DNA of 64,000 bases from Enterobacter sp. Bisph1 (GTDB lineage: Bacteria > Pseudomonadota > Gammaproteobacteria > Enterobacterales > Enterobacteriaceae): the NCBI RefSeq assembly GCF_000814905.1, contig NZ_JXAG01000048.1:62001-126000 (forward strand), in the 5' to 3' direction. This document shows positions 1 to 9,647 of this stretch, piece after piece. The notes under the pieces are model-generated. The model was not told the origin of the DNA. It was given only the letters and a program-made list of their open reading frames with translations, and ran no database searches. Position 1 is the first letter of the stretch. Each line of letters opens with the position of its first letter. Made by a program: the position numbers and the translations under genes.

Positions 1-1
1 T

Positions 2-154
2 CTGGAGCAGATCTGGGCCAGCGAAACGCTACGCGCGCAGCTGGTCGCCCGAGCCTTCGAAAATGTGTGCCGTCATTACGCCATTGAACATTACGTGGCG
101 GGCGTTGAAGCCGTGCTAGCAAACCCATCTTTCGAACGAGAGCGCCATGTTTAA
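2..154 (+). CDS. C-terminal end of a truncated gene (probable glycosyltransferase)
   Basis: An open frame enters from the left edge and ends with TAA at 152-154, overlapping the next start at 147 by 8 bases. The visible 50 residues are helical and charged and end in NPSFERERHV. Such a tail is usual for family 4 glycosyltransferases, and the next two genes are glycosyltransferase-like, but no motif is visible here, so the assignment rests on context. The 8-base overlap suggests translational coupling to the gene at 147. Confidence 0.45.
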   Translation: MEQIWASETLRAQLVARAFENVCRHYAIEHYVAGVEAVLANPSFERERHV

Positions 155-1061
155 ATTTCTCAACTCGCGATACCGCCATCTTACCGGCCGCCATAATATT
201 CCTTACGCAAGCCTTTCGCAGGACGAGAAACGCGTCGCGGTGGATTCCGTCGTCATTCCCTGCACCGGCGCGGATTACATTGAGGAAGCGTTGTTGTCGG
301 CGATGTTTGCCGAGCGTTATGCGAAAGAGATGGCTGAAATTGTTATCGTCAGCGACCAGCCGGCATCGGCATTTGGTCAGCTTCCGGCTAAAACACGCGT
401 TGTAACCCTCGATTTGCCGAAGCGTGAAGAGACCTATCGCTATAAACAGATTTACCTGAGCCGTCTGGTTAAGCTTAATGCCCCTCTCCAGGCAAAAGGT
501 GAAGGTATTTTGATGATCGACTCCGACCTGAATTTACTTAAAATGCCTGAGATTCAGATGACGGACATGTCCATTTATTCCAGCTTCCGTCAGGGAAAAA
601 TGATTGCCAAGCTGGATGGTGCCCCCACAGAAAAGGTGCCGGCTTATTATAAAGAGACCGTGCGCCCCTATTTAGTAGATCACGTTAATGGCGCATTCCT
701 CGCTGCAACGAAAAAAACCTGGCGGCGTATTTGCCCACTTTGGCTGACATTGTTTCAAGATACCTGGGAACTGATGGATGACAGCCAGCCGCCAACGGAT
801 CAATTACCCCTGGCTGCGTTACTGGATCTGCTTGATCTTAAAACCATCAATTTAGGTGACTGGATGAACTGGCCAGTTTCCAAAAAAATCGGCGGCCAGG
901 AATCCATAATCCCTAAAGAGGTTATTGGTGCCCACGGCGGTTTCCCGCTTTCCGAATGGCAAAAATATCTCGACTCGGTAGAGCATAAGCTGCTGTTTAA
1001 AGGCCAGGATTATACGCGCAAAGTGCGCTACCTGACCGATGCCGAAAAGTTGCAGAAATAG
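147..1061 (+). CDS. glycosyltransferase-like protein of unknown specificity
   Basis: 304 residues, no signal peptide and no membrane segment. A beta-strand/loop segment near residues 34-40 (VVIPCTGADYI) and a DSDL motif near residue 126 (ILMIDSDLNLL) look like the nucleotide-sugar and metal-binding parts of a GT-A fold. I do not recognise the family, so acceptor and donor are unknown. It overlaps the preceding reading frame by 8 bases and faces the minus-strand glycosyltransferase at 1105. Context suggests surface polysaccharide or LPS modification. Confidence 0.6.
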   Translation: MFKFLNSRYRHLTGRHNIPYASLSQDEKRVAVDSVVIPCTGADYIEEALLSAMFAERYAKEMAEIVIVSDQPASAFGQLPAKTRVVTLDLPKREETYRYKQIYLSRLVKLNAPLQAKGEGILMIDSDLNLLKMPEIQMTDMSIYSSFRQGKMIAKLDGAPTEKVPAYYKETVRPYLVDHVNGAFLAATKKTWRRICPLWLTLFQDTWELMDDSQPPTDQLPLAALLDLLDLKTINLGDWMNWPVSKKIGGQESIIPKEVIGAHGGFPLSEWQKYLDSVEHKLLFKGQDYTRKVRYLTDAEKLQK

Positions 1062-1104
1062 TACAGGGGCTGCGGCCCCTTATCTTTGCAGCAAAAAGAA
1101 AGAC

Positions 1105-1902
1105 TTATGGTGACGTTTTCTGCCGCTCTCCCGCCGTAGCTGAAGCTTGTGCTTCCCTAACGGCATACCAGGCTTTGAAGTATTTCATAAAGCTATACAG
1201 CGTGGCATACAGCCCCGTTGCCGCGCCGACTTTACCTGTGCGCCATGCGCCGCTGAACAGATACCATTTAAAAAAGGCACCGATAGCGCTGATAATTCCC
1301 CGGGTCAGAGAAGGTCTGACGCGGCGATATTTCACCAGCCGCGTGGTGTAGCCATTCACCTTATTAAACATTTCATGCAGCGTATAAAAGGTGTCATGGC
1401 GAACGCGCCCCGGAATTCTGCTGCTGCTAATGCTGCCGACAACCTGGTCATCAACCGGGCGGTCATTAAACTGCGCATGCTGACGGTTAAATAATCGTAC
1501 GGGGAAATCGGGGGATGAAATAGGGTAAATAGTACGAACTTCTTGCCCCAGTACATACCAGTAGCGCGGCAATCGCCAGCTGCAATCCGCGGCGGGTTCC
1601 TCGCCTGCTTTCAGCTGGAGAAGATACTCCACCACTTCTTCATTAAGAATTTCATCGCTGTCCATACATAACACCCAATCATAGGCAGCGAGCTTAACGG
1701 CATGATTCATCTGCTGACCATGCATATCAAAAGGGCGATGGTGAACCTGCAAGCCATACTGGCGGCAAATATCAATGGTTGCGTCGCTGCTGCCGGAATC
1801 GAGCACCACAAAGTCGTCAGCAACGATAAGCAGAGGGGGTAAAACTTCCTGTAACAGTCGGGCCGAATTAAACGTTAAGAGACATACCGAGAGTTTTAAC
1901 AT
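1105..1902 (-). CDS. family 2 glycosyltransferase, WaaE-like
   Basis: 265 residues. The N-terminus (LSVCLLTFNSARLL) and the DSGSSDAT motif near residue 36 are typical of GT2 enzymes. The metal-binding motif is MDSDE near residue 80. The C-terminal half resembles WaaE (KdtX), the core beta-1,4-glucosyltransferase, and a second WaaE-like gene lies at 16394. It lies just downstream of kbl-tdh on the same strand, roughly where E. coli has yibD (waaH), but it is much shorter than I recall for that protein. Specificity is unknown; a side-branch sugar on the LPS core is a reasonable guess. Confidence 0.7.
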   Translation of the reverse strand: MLKLSVCLLTFNSARLLQEVLPPLLIVADDFVVLDSGSSDATIDICRQYGLQVHHRPFDMHGQQMNHAVKLAAYDWVLCMDSDEILNEEVVEYLLQLKAGEEPAADCSWRLPRYWYVLGQEVRTIYPISSPDFPVRLFNRQHAQFNDRPVDDQVVGSISSSRIPGRVRHDTFYTLHEMFNKVNGYTTRLVKYRRVRPSLTRGIISAIGAFFKWYLFSGAWRTGKVGAATGLYATLYSFMKYFKAWYAVREAQASATAGERQKTSP

Positions 1903-2015
1903 AAGGAAAACCTCATGCAGAAGTTAAACGCTTGCTCAACAGAGTAGTCGCCCCGGCGAGAAAGAGGAGGAATATTTTACCTGGTGGGTGAAAAGGTCCT
2001 GAATAAAAAAGGGAT

Positions 2016-2042
2016 AAAAAAGGCGCCTGACAGCGCCTTTTT
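2016..2042 (-). terminator. Rho-independent terminator of kbl-tdh
   Basis: A GGCGC/GCGCC stem flanked by A and T tracts lies directly after the tdh stop. On the minus strand the hairpin is followed by a run of U residues, so it should end the kbl-tdh transcript. Confidence 0.8.
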
Positions 2043-2047
2043 CATTA

Positions 2048-3073
2048 TTAATTCCAACTGAGAATGACTTTCCCGGACTGACCCGAACGCATCGCGTCAA
2101 ATCCCTGCTGGAACTCATCGATACTGAAATGATGGGTAATGATAGGGGTCAGATCCAGACCAGACTGGATCAACGCCGCCATCTTATACCAGGTTTCAAA
2201 CATTTCGCGGCCGTAGATCCCTTTGATAAACAGCCCCTTGAAGATGACCTTAGTCCAGTCGATAGACATATCGGACGGCGGAATCCCCAGCATGGCAATG
2301 CGGCCACCGTGGTTCATGGTATCGAGCATGGTACGAAACGCCGGCGGCGCGCCGGACATCTCCAGACCGACGTCAAACCCTTCCGTCATGCCCAGCTCCG
2401 CCATCACATCCGTCAAATTCTCTTTGCTGACGTTAACCGCACGGGTAACGCCCATTTTACGCGCCAGATCAAGGCGATACTCATTCATATCGGTGATCAC
2501 CACATGGCGCGCGCCAACGTGTTTTGCCACCGCGGCCGCCATAATGCCAATCGGGCCTGCGCCGGAAACCAGCACATCTTCGCCCACCAAATCAAAGGAG
2601 AGCGCAGTATGAACCGCGTTACCGAACGGGTCGAAAATCGACGCCAGATCGTCAGAGATATTGTCCGGGATTTTGAAGGCGTTAAACGCCGGGATGACTA
2701 AATACTCGGCGAAGCAGCCGGGACGGTTAACACCGACGCCGGTGGTATTGCGGCACAGATGGGTGCGCCCGGCACGGCAGTTACGGCAGTGGCCGCAGGT
2801 AATATGACCTTCACCGGAAACGCGATCGCCAATTTTGAAACCCTTCACTTCCTGACCGATACCCACCACTTCACCGACATACTCATGACCGACAACCATC
2901 GGCACTGGAATGGTTTTTTGCGACCAGTCGTCCCAGTTGTAGATATGCACATCGGTGCCGCAAATCGCGGTCTTGCGGATTTTAATCAGCAGATCGTTAT
3001 GACCGACATCCGGCTCCGGTACGTCGGTCATCCAGATGCCTTCTTGCGCTTTCAGTTTAGACAACGCTTTCAT
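2048..3073 (-). CDS. tdh: L-threonine 3-dehydrogenase
   Basis: 341 residues, the normal length. It oxidises L-threonine to 2-amino-3-ketobutyrate with NAD+, the first step of threonine breakdown to glycine and acetyl-CoA. It is a zinc medium-chain dehydrogenase: catalytic zinc region [15 protein letters not shown] near residue 38, structural zinc cysteines in [15 protein letters not shown] near residues 93-107, and the Rossmann segment [11 protein letters not shown] near 170. It lies 9 bases after kbl and forms the kbl-tdh operon with it. Confidence 0.97.
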   Translation of the reverse strand: MKALSKLKAQEGIWMTDVPEPDVGHNDLLIKIRKTAICGTDVHIYNWDDWSQKTIPVPMVVGHEYVGEVVGIGQEVKGFKIGDRVSGEGHITCGHCRNCRAGRTHLCRNTTGVGVNRPGCFAEYLVIPAFNAFKIPDNISDDLASIFDPFGNAVHTALSFDLVGEDVLVSGAGPIGIMAAAVAKHVGARHVVITDMNEYRLDLARKMGVTRAVNVSKENLTDVMAELGMTEGFDVGLEMSGAPPAFRTMLDTMNHGGRIAMLGIPPSDMSIDWTKVIFKGLFIKGIYGREMFETWYKMAALIQSGLDLTPIITHHFSIDEFQQGFDAMRSGQSGKVILSWN

Positions 3074-3082
3074 TACACATCC

Positions 3083-4279
3083 TCAGGCAATCACACCCAG
3101 TTGTTTACCAATGCGGGTAAAGGCAGCTACCGCACGCTCAATTTGTTCAGGCGTATGCGCTGCAGACATCTGCGTACGAATACGCGCCTGGCCTTTTGGC
3201 ACCACCGGGAAGAAGAAACCGGTGACGTAAATCCCCTCTTTTTGCAGCTCACGCGCGAAGTTTTGCGCTACTACCGCATCCCCCAGCATCACCGGAATAA
3301 TGGCGTGATCCGCCCCCGCAAGGGTAAAGCCTGCGGCGGTCATTTTTTCGCGGAACAGGCGCGCGTTATCCCACAGGCGCTGACGCAGCTCGGCGCCGGA
3401 CGCCAGCATTTCCAGCACCTTAATAGATGCCGCAACAATGGCCGGTGCCAGCGAGTTGGAGAATAGATACGGGCGCGAACGCTGACGCAGCCATTCCACC
3501 ACTTCTTTACGCGCCGCGGTGTAACCACCGGATGCGCCGCCGAGCGCTTTGCCCAGCGTGCCGGTGATAATGTCTACCCGGCCCATCACTTCGCAGTATT
3601 CATGGGTGCCGCAACCGTTCTCACCGACAAAACCCACCGCGTGAGAGTCGTCGACCATCACCAGCGCGTCATATTTATCCGCCAGATCGCACACGCCTTG
3701 CAGGTTGGCAATGACGCCATCCATGGAGAAAACACCATCGGTGGCAATCAGGATATGGCGCGCACCGGCGTTACGTGCTTCCTGCAGACGGGCTTCCAGC
3801 TCCTGCATATCGTTGTTGGCGTAGCGATAGCGCTTCGCTTTACACAGACGAACGCCGTCAATGATCGACGCATGGTTCAGGGCGTCGGAAATAATGGCAT
3901 CTTCAGCGCCGAGCAGGGTTTCAAACAGCCCGCCGTTGGCGTCGAAGCAAGAGGAGTAAAGAATCGAATCTTCCATACCGAGGAATTCGGCCAGTTTTTT
4001 CTCCAGCGCTTTATGGCTGTCCTGCGTACCGCAGATAAAGCGGACCGACGCCATACCGAAGCCGTGACTGTCCATGCCGGCTTTCGCCGCAGCAATCAAA
4101 TCAGGGTGGTTGGCAAGGCCAAGATAGTTATTGGCGCAGAAGTTAATGACATGGCCCGCGTTCGCCACGGTGATATCAGCCTGTTGAGCCGACGTGATAA
4201 TGCGTTCTTCTTTAAACAACCCTTCCGCACGAGCGGTTTCCAGATCGTTCGTTAACTGTTTATAAAAATCCCCACGCAT
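3083..4279 (-). CDS. kbl: 2-amino-3-ketobutyrate CoA ligase (glycine C-acetyltransferase)
   Basis: 398 residues from the ATG at 4279, which follows a good GGAG ribosome site; a longer frame to 4348 adds 23 unconserved residues. PLP-dependent enzyme of the alpha-oxoamine synthase family. It cleaves 2-amino-3-ketobutyrate with CoA to glycine and acetyl-CoA. The PLP lysine is in [15 protein letters not shown], with substrate-binding segments FCANNYLGL and [10 protein letters not shown]. First gene of kbl-tdh. Confidence 0.97.
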   Translation of the reverse strand: MRGDFYKQLTNDLETARAEGLFKEERIITSAQQADITVANAGHVINFCANNYLGLANHPDLIAAAKAGMDSHGFGMASVRFICGTQDSHKALEKKLAEFLGMEDSILYSSCFDANGGLFETLLGAEDAIISDALNHASIIDGVRLCKAKRYRYANNDMQELEARLQEARNAGARHILIATDGVFSMDGVIANLQGVCDLADKYDALVMVDDSHAVGFVGENGCGTHEYCEVMGRVDIITGTLGKALGGASGGYTAARKEVVEWLRQRSRPYLFSNSLAPAIVAASIKVLEMLASGAELRQRLWDNARLFREKMTAAGFTLAGADHAIIPVMLGDAVVAQNFARELQKEGIYVTGFFFPVVPKGQARIRTQMSAAHTPEQIERAVAAFTRIGKQLGVIA

Positions 4280-4495
4280 CGCAATTCTCCAGACTGGGCA
4301 AATTTCGGCACATATTACCGAAAGGTATACGCTGATACGAGATGACACATCATCCGTTACTCATTTTGTAGCATAAATCACGCATAGCCATCCCCTTCAC
4401 TGGGTGAATGGCTGTAGGGTCGCTAATGTGATGGTATGATAAGAGTCATTAGTGTCTGAGGTAGTCTCAACGCTCCACTTTTCAAAGGTACAGTT

Positions 4496-5428
4496 ATGAT
4501 CATCGTGACCGGCGGCGCAGGTTTTATCGGCAGCAACATCGTTAAGGCTCTGAATGATAAAGGTATCACCGATATTCTGGTGGTGGACAACCTGAAAGAC
4601 GGCACCAAGTTCGTCAATCTGGTCGACCTGCATATTGCCGACTATATGGATAAAGAAGATTTCCTGATCCAGATTATGTCCGGCGAAGAGTTTGGCGATA
4701 TTGAGGCGGTGTTCCACGAAGGTGCTTGTTCTTCTACCACCGAGTGGGACGGTAAGTACATGATGGACAATAACTATCAGTACTCCAAAGAGCTGCTGCA
4801 CTACTGCCTGGAACGCGAAATTCCGTTCCTGTATGCCTCCTCTGCTGCCACCTACGGCGGCCGTACGTCTGACTTTATTGAATCCCGCGAGTATGAAAAG
4901 CCGCTTAACGTTTACGGCTACTCAAAAATGCTCTTCGACGAATACGTGCGCAGCATTCTGCCGGAAGCGAATTCACCGATTGTCGGCTTCCGCTATTTCA
5001 ACGTGTACGGCCCACGCGAAGGACATAAAGGGAGCATGGCGAGCGTCGCTTTCCATCTCAATACGCAACTGAATAACGGCGAAAGTCCGAAACTGTTCGA
5101 AGGCAGCGATAACTTCAAACGCGATTTCGTCTACGTGGGCGATGTAGCGGCGGTAAACCTGTGGTTCTGGGAGAACGGCGTGTCCGGTATCTTTAACCTG
5201 GGCACCGGGCGAGCGGAGTCTTTCCAGGCCGTTGCCGATGCGACGCTGGCTTTCCACAAAAAAGGCAGCATCGAATACATTCCCTTCCCGGATAAGCTGA
5301 AAGGCCGCTATCAGGCGTTTACCCAGGCAGATCTGACTAACCTGCGCGCCGCCGGCTACGACAAGCCGTTTAAAACCGTGGCCGAAGGCGTAACCGAATA
5401 TATGGCCTGGCTGAACCGCGACGCGTAA
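4496..5428 (+). CDS. hldD: ADP-L-glycero-D-manno-heptose 6-epimerase
   Basis: 310 residues, full length. It converts ADP-D-glycero-heptose to ADP-L-glycero-heptose, the donor for LPS inner-core heptoses. Short-chain dehydrogenase fold: NADP-binding GGAGFIG at residues 6-12 and the catalytic YGYSK near residue 140. It is the first gene of hldD-waaF-waaC and is divergent from kbl across a 216-base promoter region; it is followed by waaF after 2 bases. Confidence 0.97.
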   Translation: MIIVTGGAGFIGSNIVKALNDKGITDILVVDNLKDGTKFVNLVDLHIADYMDKEDFLIQIMSGEEFGDIEAVFHEGACSSTTEWDGKYMMDNNYQYSKELLHYCLEREIPFLYASSAATYGGRTSDFIESREYEKPLNVYGYSKMLFDEYVRSILPEANSPIVGFRYFNVYGPREGHKGSMASVAFHLNTQLNNGESPKLFEGSDNFKRDFVYVGDVAAVNLWFWENGVSGIFNLGTGRAESFQAVADATLAFHKKGSIEYIPFPDKLKGRYQAFTQADLTNLRAAGYDKPFKTVAEGVTEYMAWLNRDA

Positions 5429-5430
5429 GT

Positions 5431-6477
5431 ATGAAAATTTTGGTTATCGGCCCCTCCTGGGTCGGCGACATGATGATGTCGCAGAGTCTTTATCGCACGC
5501 TTAAAGCGCGCTTTCCCCAGGCGATAATTGATGTGATGGCACCCGCGTGGTGCCGTCCGCTTTTATCACGCATGCCGGAAGTTAACGAAGCGATCCCGAT
5601 GCCGCTCGGTCACGGCGCGCTGGAAATTGGCGCCCGCCGCAAACTCGGTATCAGTCTGCGCGAGCGCCGGTATGACCGCGCTTACGTGCTGCCAAACTCC
5701 TTTAAATCGGCGCTGGTGCCGTTCTTTGCCGGAATCCCGCACCGTACCGGCTGGCGCGGCGAAATGCGTTATGGCTTGCTCAATGACGCTCGCGTGCTGG
5801 ATAAACAAGCCTGGCCGCTGATGGTGCAGCGTTATGTCGCGTTGGCCTATGACAAAGGCATAATGAACTCGGCGCAGGATCTGCCGCAGCCGCTGCTGTG
5901 GCCGCAGTTGCAGGTTAATGACGGCGAAAAATTGCAGGTCTGCGCGACGTTTGCTATTTCCGCCGAGCGCCCAATGATTGGCTTTTGCCCCGGCGCAGAG
6001 TTCGGTCCGGCCAAACGCTGGCCGCACTATCACTATGCTGAGCTGGCAAAACAGTTAATTGACGAAGGCTACCAGGTGCTGCTGTTTGGCTCGAAGAAAG
6101 ACCATGACGCAGGCAACCAGATTCTGGCTTCTCTAAGCATCGAGCAGCAGGCCTGGTGCCGCAATCTGGCAGGCGAAACAGAACTGGAACAGGCGGTAGT
6201 GCTGATTGCCGCCTGTAAAGCGGTGGTCTCCAATGACTCCGGTTTAATGCATGTCGCCGCCGCCCTTAATCGCCCGCTGGTGGCGCTTTATGGCCCCAGC
6301 AGCCCGGATTTCACGCCGCCGCTGTCACACCAGGCGCGCGTCATTCGCCTGATTTCCGGCTACCACAAAGTGCGTAAAGGCGACGCGGCCGAAGGCTACC
6401 ATCAGAGTCTGATCGATATTACGCCGCAGCGCGTGCTGGACGAGCTAAATGCGCTATTGCTGGACGCGGAAGGATAA
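5431..6477 (+). CDS. waaF: ADP-heptose:LPS heptosyltransferase II
   Basis: 348 residues, GT9 family. It adds the second heptose to the LPS inner core at the cytoplasmic face of the inner membrane. The N-terminal acceptor loop GPSWVGDMMMSQ and the donor site SNDSGLMHVAAALN followed by ALYGPSSP are intact. The gaps to hldD and waaC are 2 and 3 bases, so the three genes are one operon. Confidence 0.96.
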   Translation: MKILVIGPSWVGDMMMSQSLYRTLKARFPQAIIDVMAPAWCRPLLSRMPEVNEAIPMPLGHGALEIGARRKLGISLRERRYDRAYVLPNSFKSALVPFFAGIPHRTGWRGEMRYGLLNDARVLDKQAWPLMVQRYVALAYDKGIMNSAQDLPQPLLWPQLQVNDGEKLQVCATFAISAERPMIGFCPGAEFGPAKRWPHYHYAELAKQLIDEGYQVLLFGSKKDHDAGNQILASLSIEQQAWCRNLAGETELEQAVVLIAACKAVVSNDSGLMHVAAALNRPLVALYGPSSPDFTPPLSHQARVIRLISGYHKVRKGDAAEGYHQSLIDITPQRVLDELNALLLDAEG

Positions 6478-6480
6478 CCG

Positions 6481-7461
6481 ATGCGGGTACTGATCGTTAA
6501 AACCTCTTCGATGGGCGATGTGCTGCATACACTGCCCGCCCTTACCGACGCCGTACAGGCGATTCCAGATATCCATTTTGACTGGGTGGTGGAAGAGGGT
6601 TTCGCCCAAATCCCCTCATGGCATGCAGCCGTGGACCGCGTTATTCCGGTAGCGATTCGCCGCTGGCGCAAAGCCTGGTTCTCCGCGCCCATCGCGGCAG
6701 AGCGCAAAGCCTTTCGCGAGGCGGTACAGGCGATAAAGTACGATGCGATTATTGATGCGCAAGGGCTAGTAAAAAGCGCCGCGCTGGTCACCCGACTGGC
6801 CCGTGGCGTGAAGCACGGTATGGACTGGAACAGCGCACGCGAACCGCTGGCGAGCCTGTTTTACACCCGCCGACATCATATTGCTAAACAGCAACATGCG
6901 GTTGAACGTACGCGCGAGCTGTTCGCCAAAAGCCTCGGCTATGCTAAACCCCAAACGCAGGGCGATTACGCCATTGCCCGCCACTTTGCTGACGGGGCTG
7001 CCGCGCACTCGCCGTATGCGGTTTTTTTACACGCCACCACGCGCGATGATAAACACTGGCCGGAAGCGCGCTGGCGCGAATTGATTCAACTAATGCAACC
7101 AACCGGTATCCATATTAAACTGCCGTGGGGCGCTGAACATGAACGCCAACGCGCTGAACGTCTGGCGGCGGGTTTTACCCATGTCGAGGTTCTGCCTAAA
7201 CTCTCTCTGGCGCAGGTTGCAAAAGAACTGGCGGGCGCGCAATGTGTCGTTTCCGTCGATACGGGACTGAGCCATTTAACGGCCGCACTCGATCGTCCAA
7301 ATATCACCCTGTTTGGCCCAACCGATCCGGGATTAATTGGCGGATACGGTAAAAATCAGCACCAGGTGGTAAGTCCTACAAAGCGGATGGGAGATATAAC
7401 AGCGGATGAAATTATCACGATGCTTCAGAACTTTCAGCCATTGCCGGACAGAGATCCTTAA
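6481..7461 (+). CDS. waaC: LPS heptosyltransferase I
   Basis: 326 residues, GT9 family. It adds the first heptose to Kdo2-lipid A. Diagnostic segments are VKTSSMGDVLHTLPAL at the N-terminus and VSVDTGLSHLTAALDRP with FGPTDP near residues 257-282. It is followed after 3 bases by another GT9 gene. Confidence 0.96.
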   Translation: MRVLIVKTSSMGDVLHTLPALTDAVQAIPDIHFDWVVEEGFAQIPSWHAAVDRVIPVAIRRWRKAWFSAPIAAERKAFREAVQAIKYDAIIDAQGLVKSAALVTRLARGVKHGMDWNSAREPLASLFYTRRHHIAKQQHAVERTRELFAKSLGYAKPQTQGDYAIARHFADGAAAHSPYAVFLHATTRDDKHWPEARWRELIQLMQPTGIHIKLPWGAEHERQRAERLAAGFTHVEVLPKLSLAQVAKELAGAQCVVSVDTGLSHLTAALDRPNITLFGPTDPGLIGGYGKNQHQVVSPTKRMGDITADEIITMLQNFQPLPDRDP

Positions 7462-7464
7462 CCA

Positions 7465-8565
7465 ATGAGCTATATTTTTCTGCTGATTTTAATGCTGCCG
7501 GTGAAAATTATCGGCAACTTTTTCCGGAAGGAAACCGGACGGAATTTGGTCATTCAAACGGCTAAAATCGGCGATTTTATCAACGTAACACCGTTGTTGG
7601 CGTATTTGCAGAAAAGTGATGTTTTGATAAGCCGTAGCGTTAGCCCACTTGCAAAGCATGATGAGACCATCGAAACGGTTTATTTTATTGAGCAGCAAAA
7701 ACGCAATCTGTGGCAGAAGCTCAGCTTCGCCTGCCATATCATGAACCGCTACGATAATATTTATCTACTGCAACCCAATAACGCTAACCTGTTCTTTGCC
7801 GCTGTCTGTAACGCGCGTAATAAGCAGTTTCTCAGCACCTACGCGCGCAAATGGTATCACTGGATTTTTTACCGCACCGCCGACGGCATCGTCAAACATG
7901 GAAAGAAGACGCTTTCGGTCAACAATTACCTGCAGCTGGCTGACCGTTCCCTGTGCTGGGAGAGTTCGCCCAAACATGCAACAAAACCCCTGTTCCGGCC
8001 TGCCGTTTATCCGGACATTCTCGATAAACCCGACGTCATTCGCATCGGGATTAGCATCTCTGCGGGGAATAAAGCCAAAACGGTTCCCCCGATAATCTGG
8101 AAGCGTATTGTCGATCGCCTTGCCGCGCTGCCCTGTCTGTTTTATGTGTTTGGTGCGCCTAACGAACAATCCTGGATGGATGACATCACCACCGCCTACG
8201 GCGAGATCCCCAATTTTATTAATATGATAGGGAAGATTGCGCTGGAAGAACTGCCCTGGGCTATTTCGCGGATGGACTGCTACATCGCCTCGGATTCTGG
8301 AAATGTGTATATCGCCGATGCGGTTAATGTCCCGGTGATATTGCTGTTTGGCCCCTGTTGCCATTATGAACAGCGTCCGTTAGGAAAAACGCTGTTGATT
8401 GGTGATGATAAGAATATCTGTTCTTACGTATTTGAAACGCAAAACTATTTTCAGCAGGATCGTGAAGAACTGTTTGCCGTTACCGACACCTCGCTCGAGC
8501 AGATGGAACACTTCATTCGTGATTTGCCCAAAGCTAACGCCTTACTAAATACCGGCGACGCATAA
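7465..8565 (+). CDS. GT9-family heptosyltransferase-like protein with an altered donor motif
   Basis: 366 residues. It starts with a hydrophobic stretch (residues 1-17) that could anchor it to the membrane, then a GT9 acceptor loop (IQTAKIGDFINVTPLL). Where GT9 enzymes have D-S/T-G-x-x-H, this protein has SDSGNVYIADAVN, with Tyr instead of His, although the following LLFGP is kept. It sits in the hldD operon where Klebsiella carries waaL. It may use a different donor or be weakly active; the function is unknown. Confidence 0.7.
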   Translation: MSYIFLLILMLPVKIIGNFFRKETGRNLVIQTAKIGDFINVTPLLAYLQKSDVLISRSVSPLAKHDETIETVYFIEQQKRNLWQKLSFACHIMNRYDNIYLLQPNNANLFFAAVCNARNKQFLSTYARKWYHWIFYRTADGIVKHGKKTLSVNNYLQLADRSLCWESSPKHATKPLFRPAVYPDILDKPDVIRIGISISAGNKAKTVPPIIWKRIVDRLAALPCLFYVFGAPNEQSWMDDITTAYGEIPNFINMIGKIALEELPWAISRMDCYIASDSGNVYIADAVNVPVILLFGPCCHYEQRPLGKTLLIGDDKNICSYVFETQNYFQQDREELFAVTDTSLEQMEHFIRDLPKANALLNTGDA

Positions 8566-8578
8566 GGACACTTATCTA

Positions 8579-9487
8579 ATGGCTTTTCTAAGCGTCATTA
8601 TTGCCGCACATAACGCTGAAAAAACACTTCCCGCGACTCTTGAAAGCCTGCTGGCAGCTATTGGTGGCCGCGCGAAAGCGCTCGAAGTGATTATTATCAA
8701 TGACAGCTCACAGGATGCAACCCAGGCCATTATTGACGCCTGGGCAGATAAATTACCGCAGCTTATCGTCCGCCAGGTCAATTACCGCAATGTGGGTCAG
8801 GTGCGTAACTGCGCCGTATCCCTGGCAACAGGCGAGTACATCACTATGCTCGATAGCGATGATCTATTGAAAGCAAATAGCCTGGCTGACGCGGTGGATT
8901 TCCTCGAAGTACAGCGGCCAGATATGCTGTTGACGCGGTTGCTGGAAATCCGCGATAGACGCAAAATATCCCCGTCATGGCAAGGCTTTAGCCCAATTCC
9001 ATTATCAACCAATGATGCCGTGCGGCGTTTTCTGCAGCATAAAGATTTTCAGGCGCATCTTATTGGGCAATTTATCCAGCGTAAGTTGTATACCGAAAAT
9101 CCGATTCCTGCGATGATCTGTTACGAAGATTTTGCGATATTTCCTGCGATGTTGATGCAGGCAAAGAAAATATTTTATCAGCGTCAGGGCCACTATTATT
9201 ACATCAAACGTAGCGACAGCCTTTCCAGCGACCTGAATGCCAGTAAGATCGCGCCGCTGGTTGAGTGCACATTACGCATGGAACAAACCTTTCCTACGCA
9301 GTTCCGCCATTTGATGAATTGCCACTGGTTTGATATTTACCGCAATCATAAAAAGCATCTCTCTGCCGATCAGCTTCGAACAGTAAAGCAGCGCGTCGAT
9401 GCGCTTTACTCGCTTTCATTTTTTCTCTCGAAAGACGTACGTTTCAGCTATAAAAAAAGGGTTATTAAGGCGTTGTGGAAAAAGTAA
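8579..9487 (+). CDS. family 2 glycosyltransferase (core oligosaccharide)
   Basis: 302 residues. GT2 features are FLSVIIAAHNAEKTL at the N-terminus, the NDSSQDAT motif near residue 42 and the metal-binding MLDSDDLL near residue 90. It is the last plus-strand gene of the hldD operon before a terminator-like hairpin. Donor and acceptor cannot be told from sequence. Confidence 0.75.
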   Translation: MAFLSVIIAAHNAEKTLPATLESLLAAIGGRAKALEVIIINDSSQDATQAIIDAWADKLPQLIVRQVNYRNVGQVRNCAVSLATGEYITMLDSDDLLKANSLADAVDFLEVQRPDMLLTRLLEIRDRRKISPSWQGFSPIPLSTNDAVRRFLQHKDFQAHLIGQFIQRKLYTENPIPAMICYEDFAIFPAMLMQAKKIFYQRQGHYYYIKRSDSLSSDLNASKIAPLVECTLRMEQTFPTQFRHLMNCHWFDIYRNHKKHLSADQLRTVKQRVDALYSLSFFLSKDVRFSYKKRVIKALWKK

Positions 9488-9625
9488 GATTACGGCTTTA
9501 TCAACATTAGGTTACTGTTTGAAAAAAGGATTCCCTTTCTTCCTTTTACCATTGCGCTAATCATTGTTTTGCCAGGCGTGCTCAATTAATAACGAACCGG
9601 CTGAAAATGAGATCATGATAAATAC

Positions 9626-9643
9626 GGCCCGATTTCTCGGGCC
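9626..9643. terminator. bidirectional hairpin between convergent core genes
   Basis: A 7-bp GC-rich inverted repeat (GGCCCGA/TCGGGCC) with a 4-base loop, followed on the plus strand by a T-rich stretch. It separates the hldD operon from the convergent deacetylase gene and could serve both. Confidence 0.65.
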
Positions 9644-9647
9644 ATGT

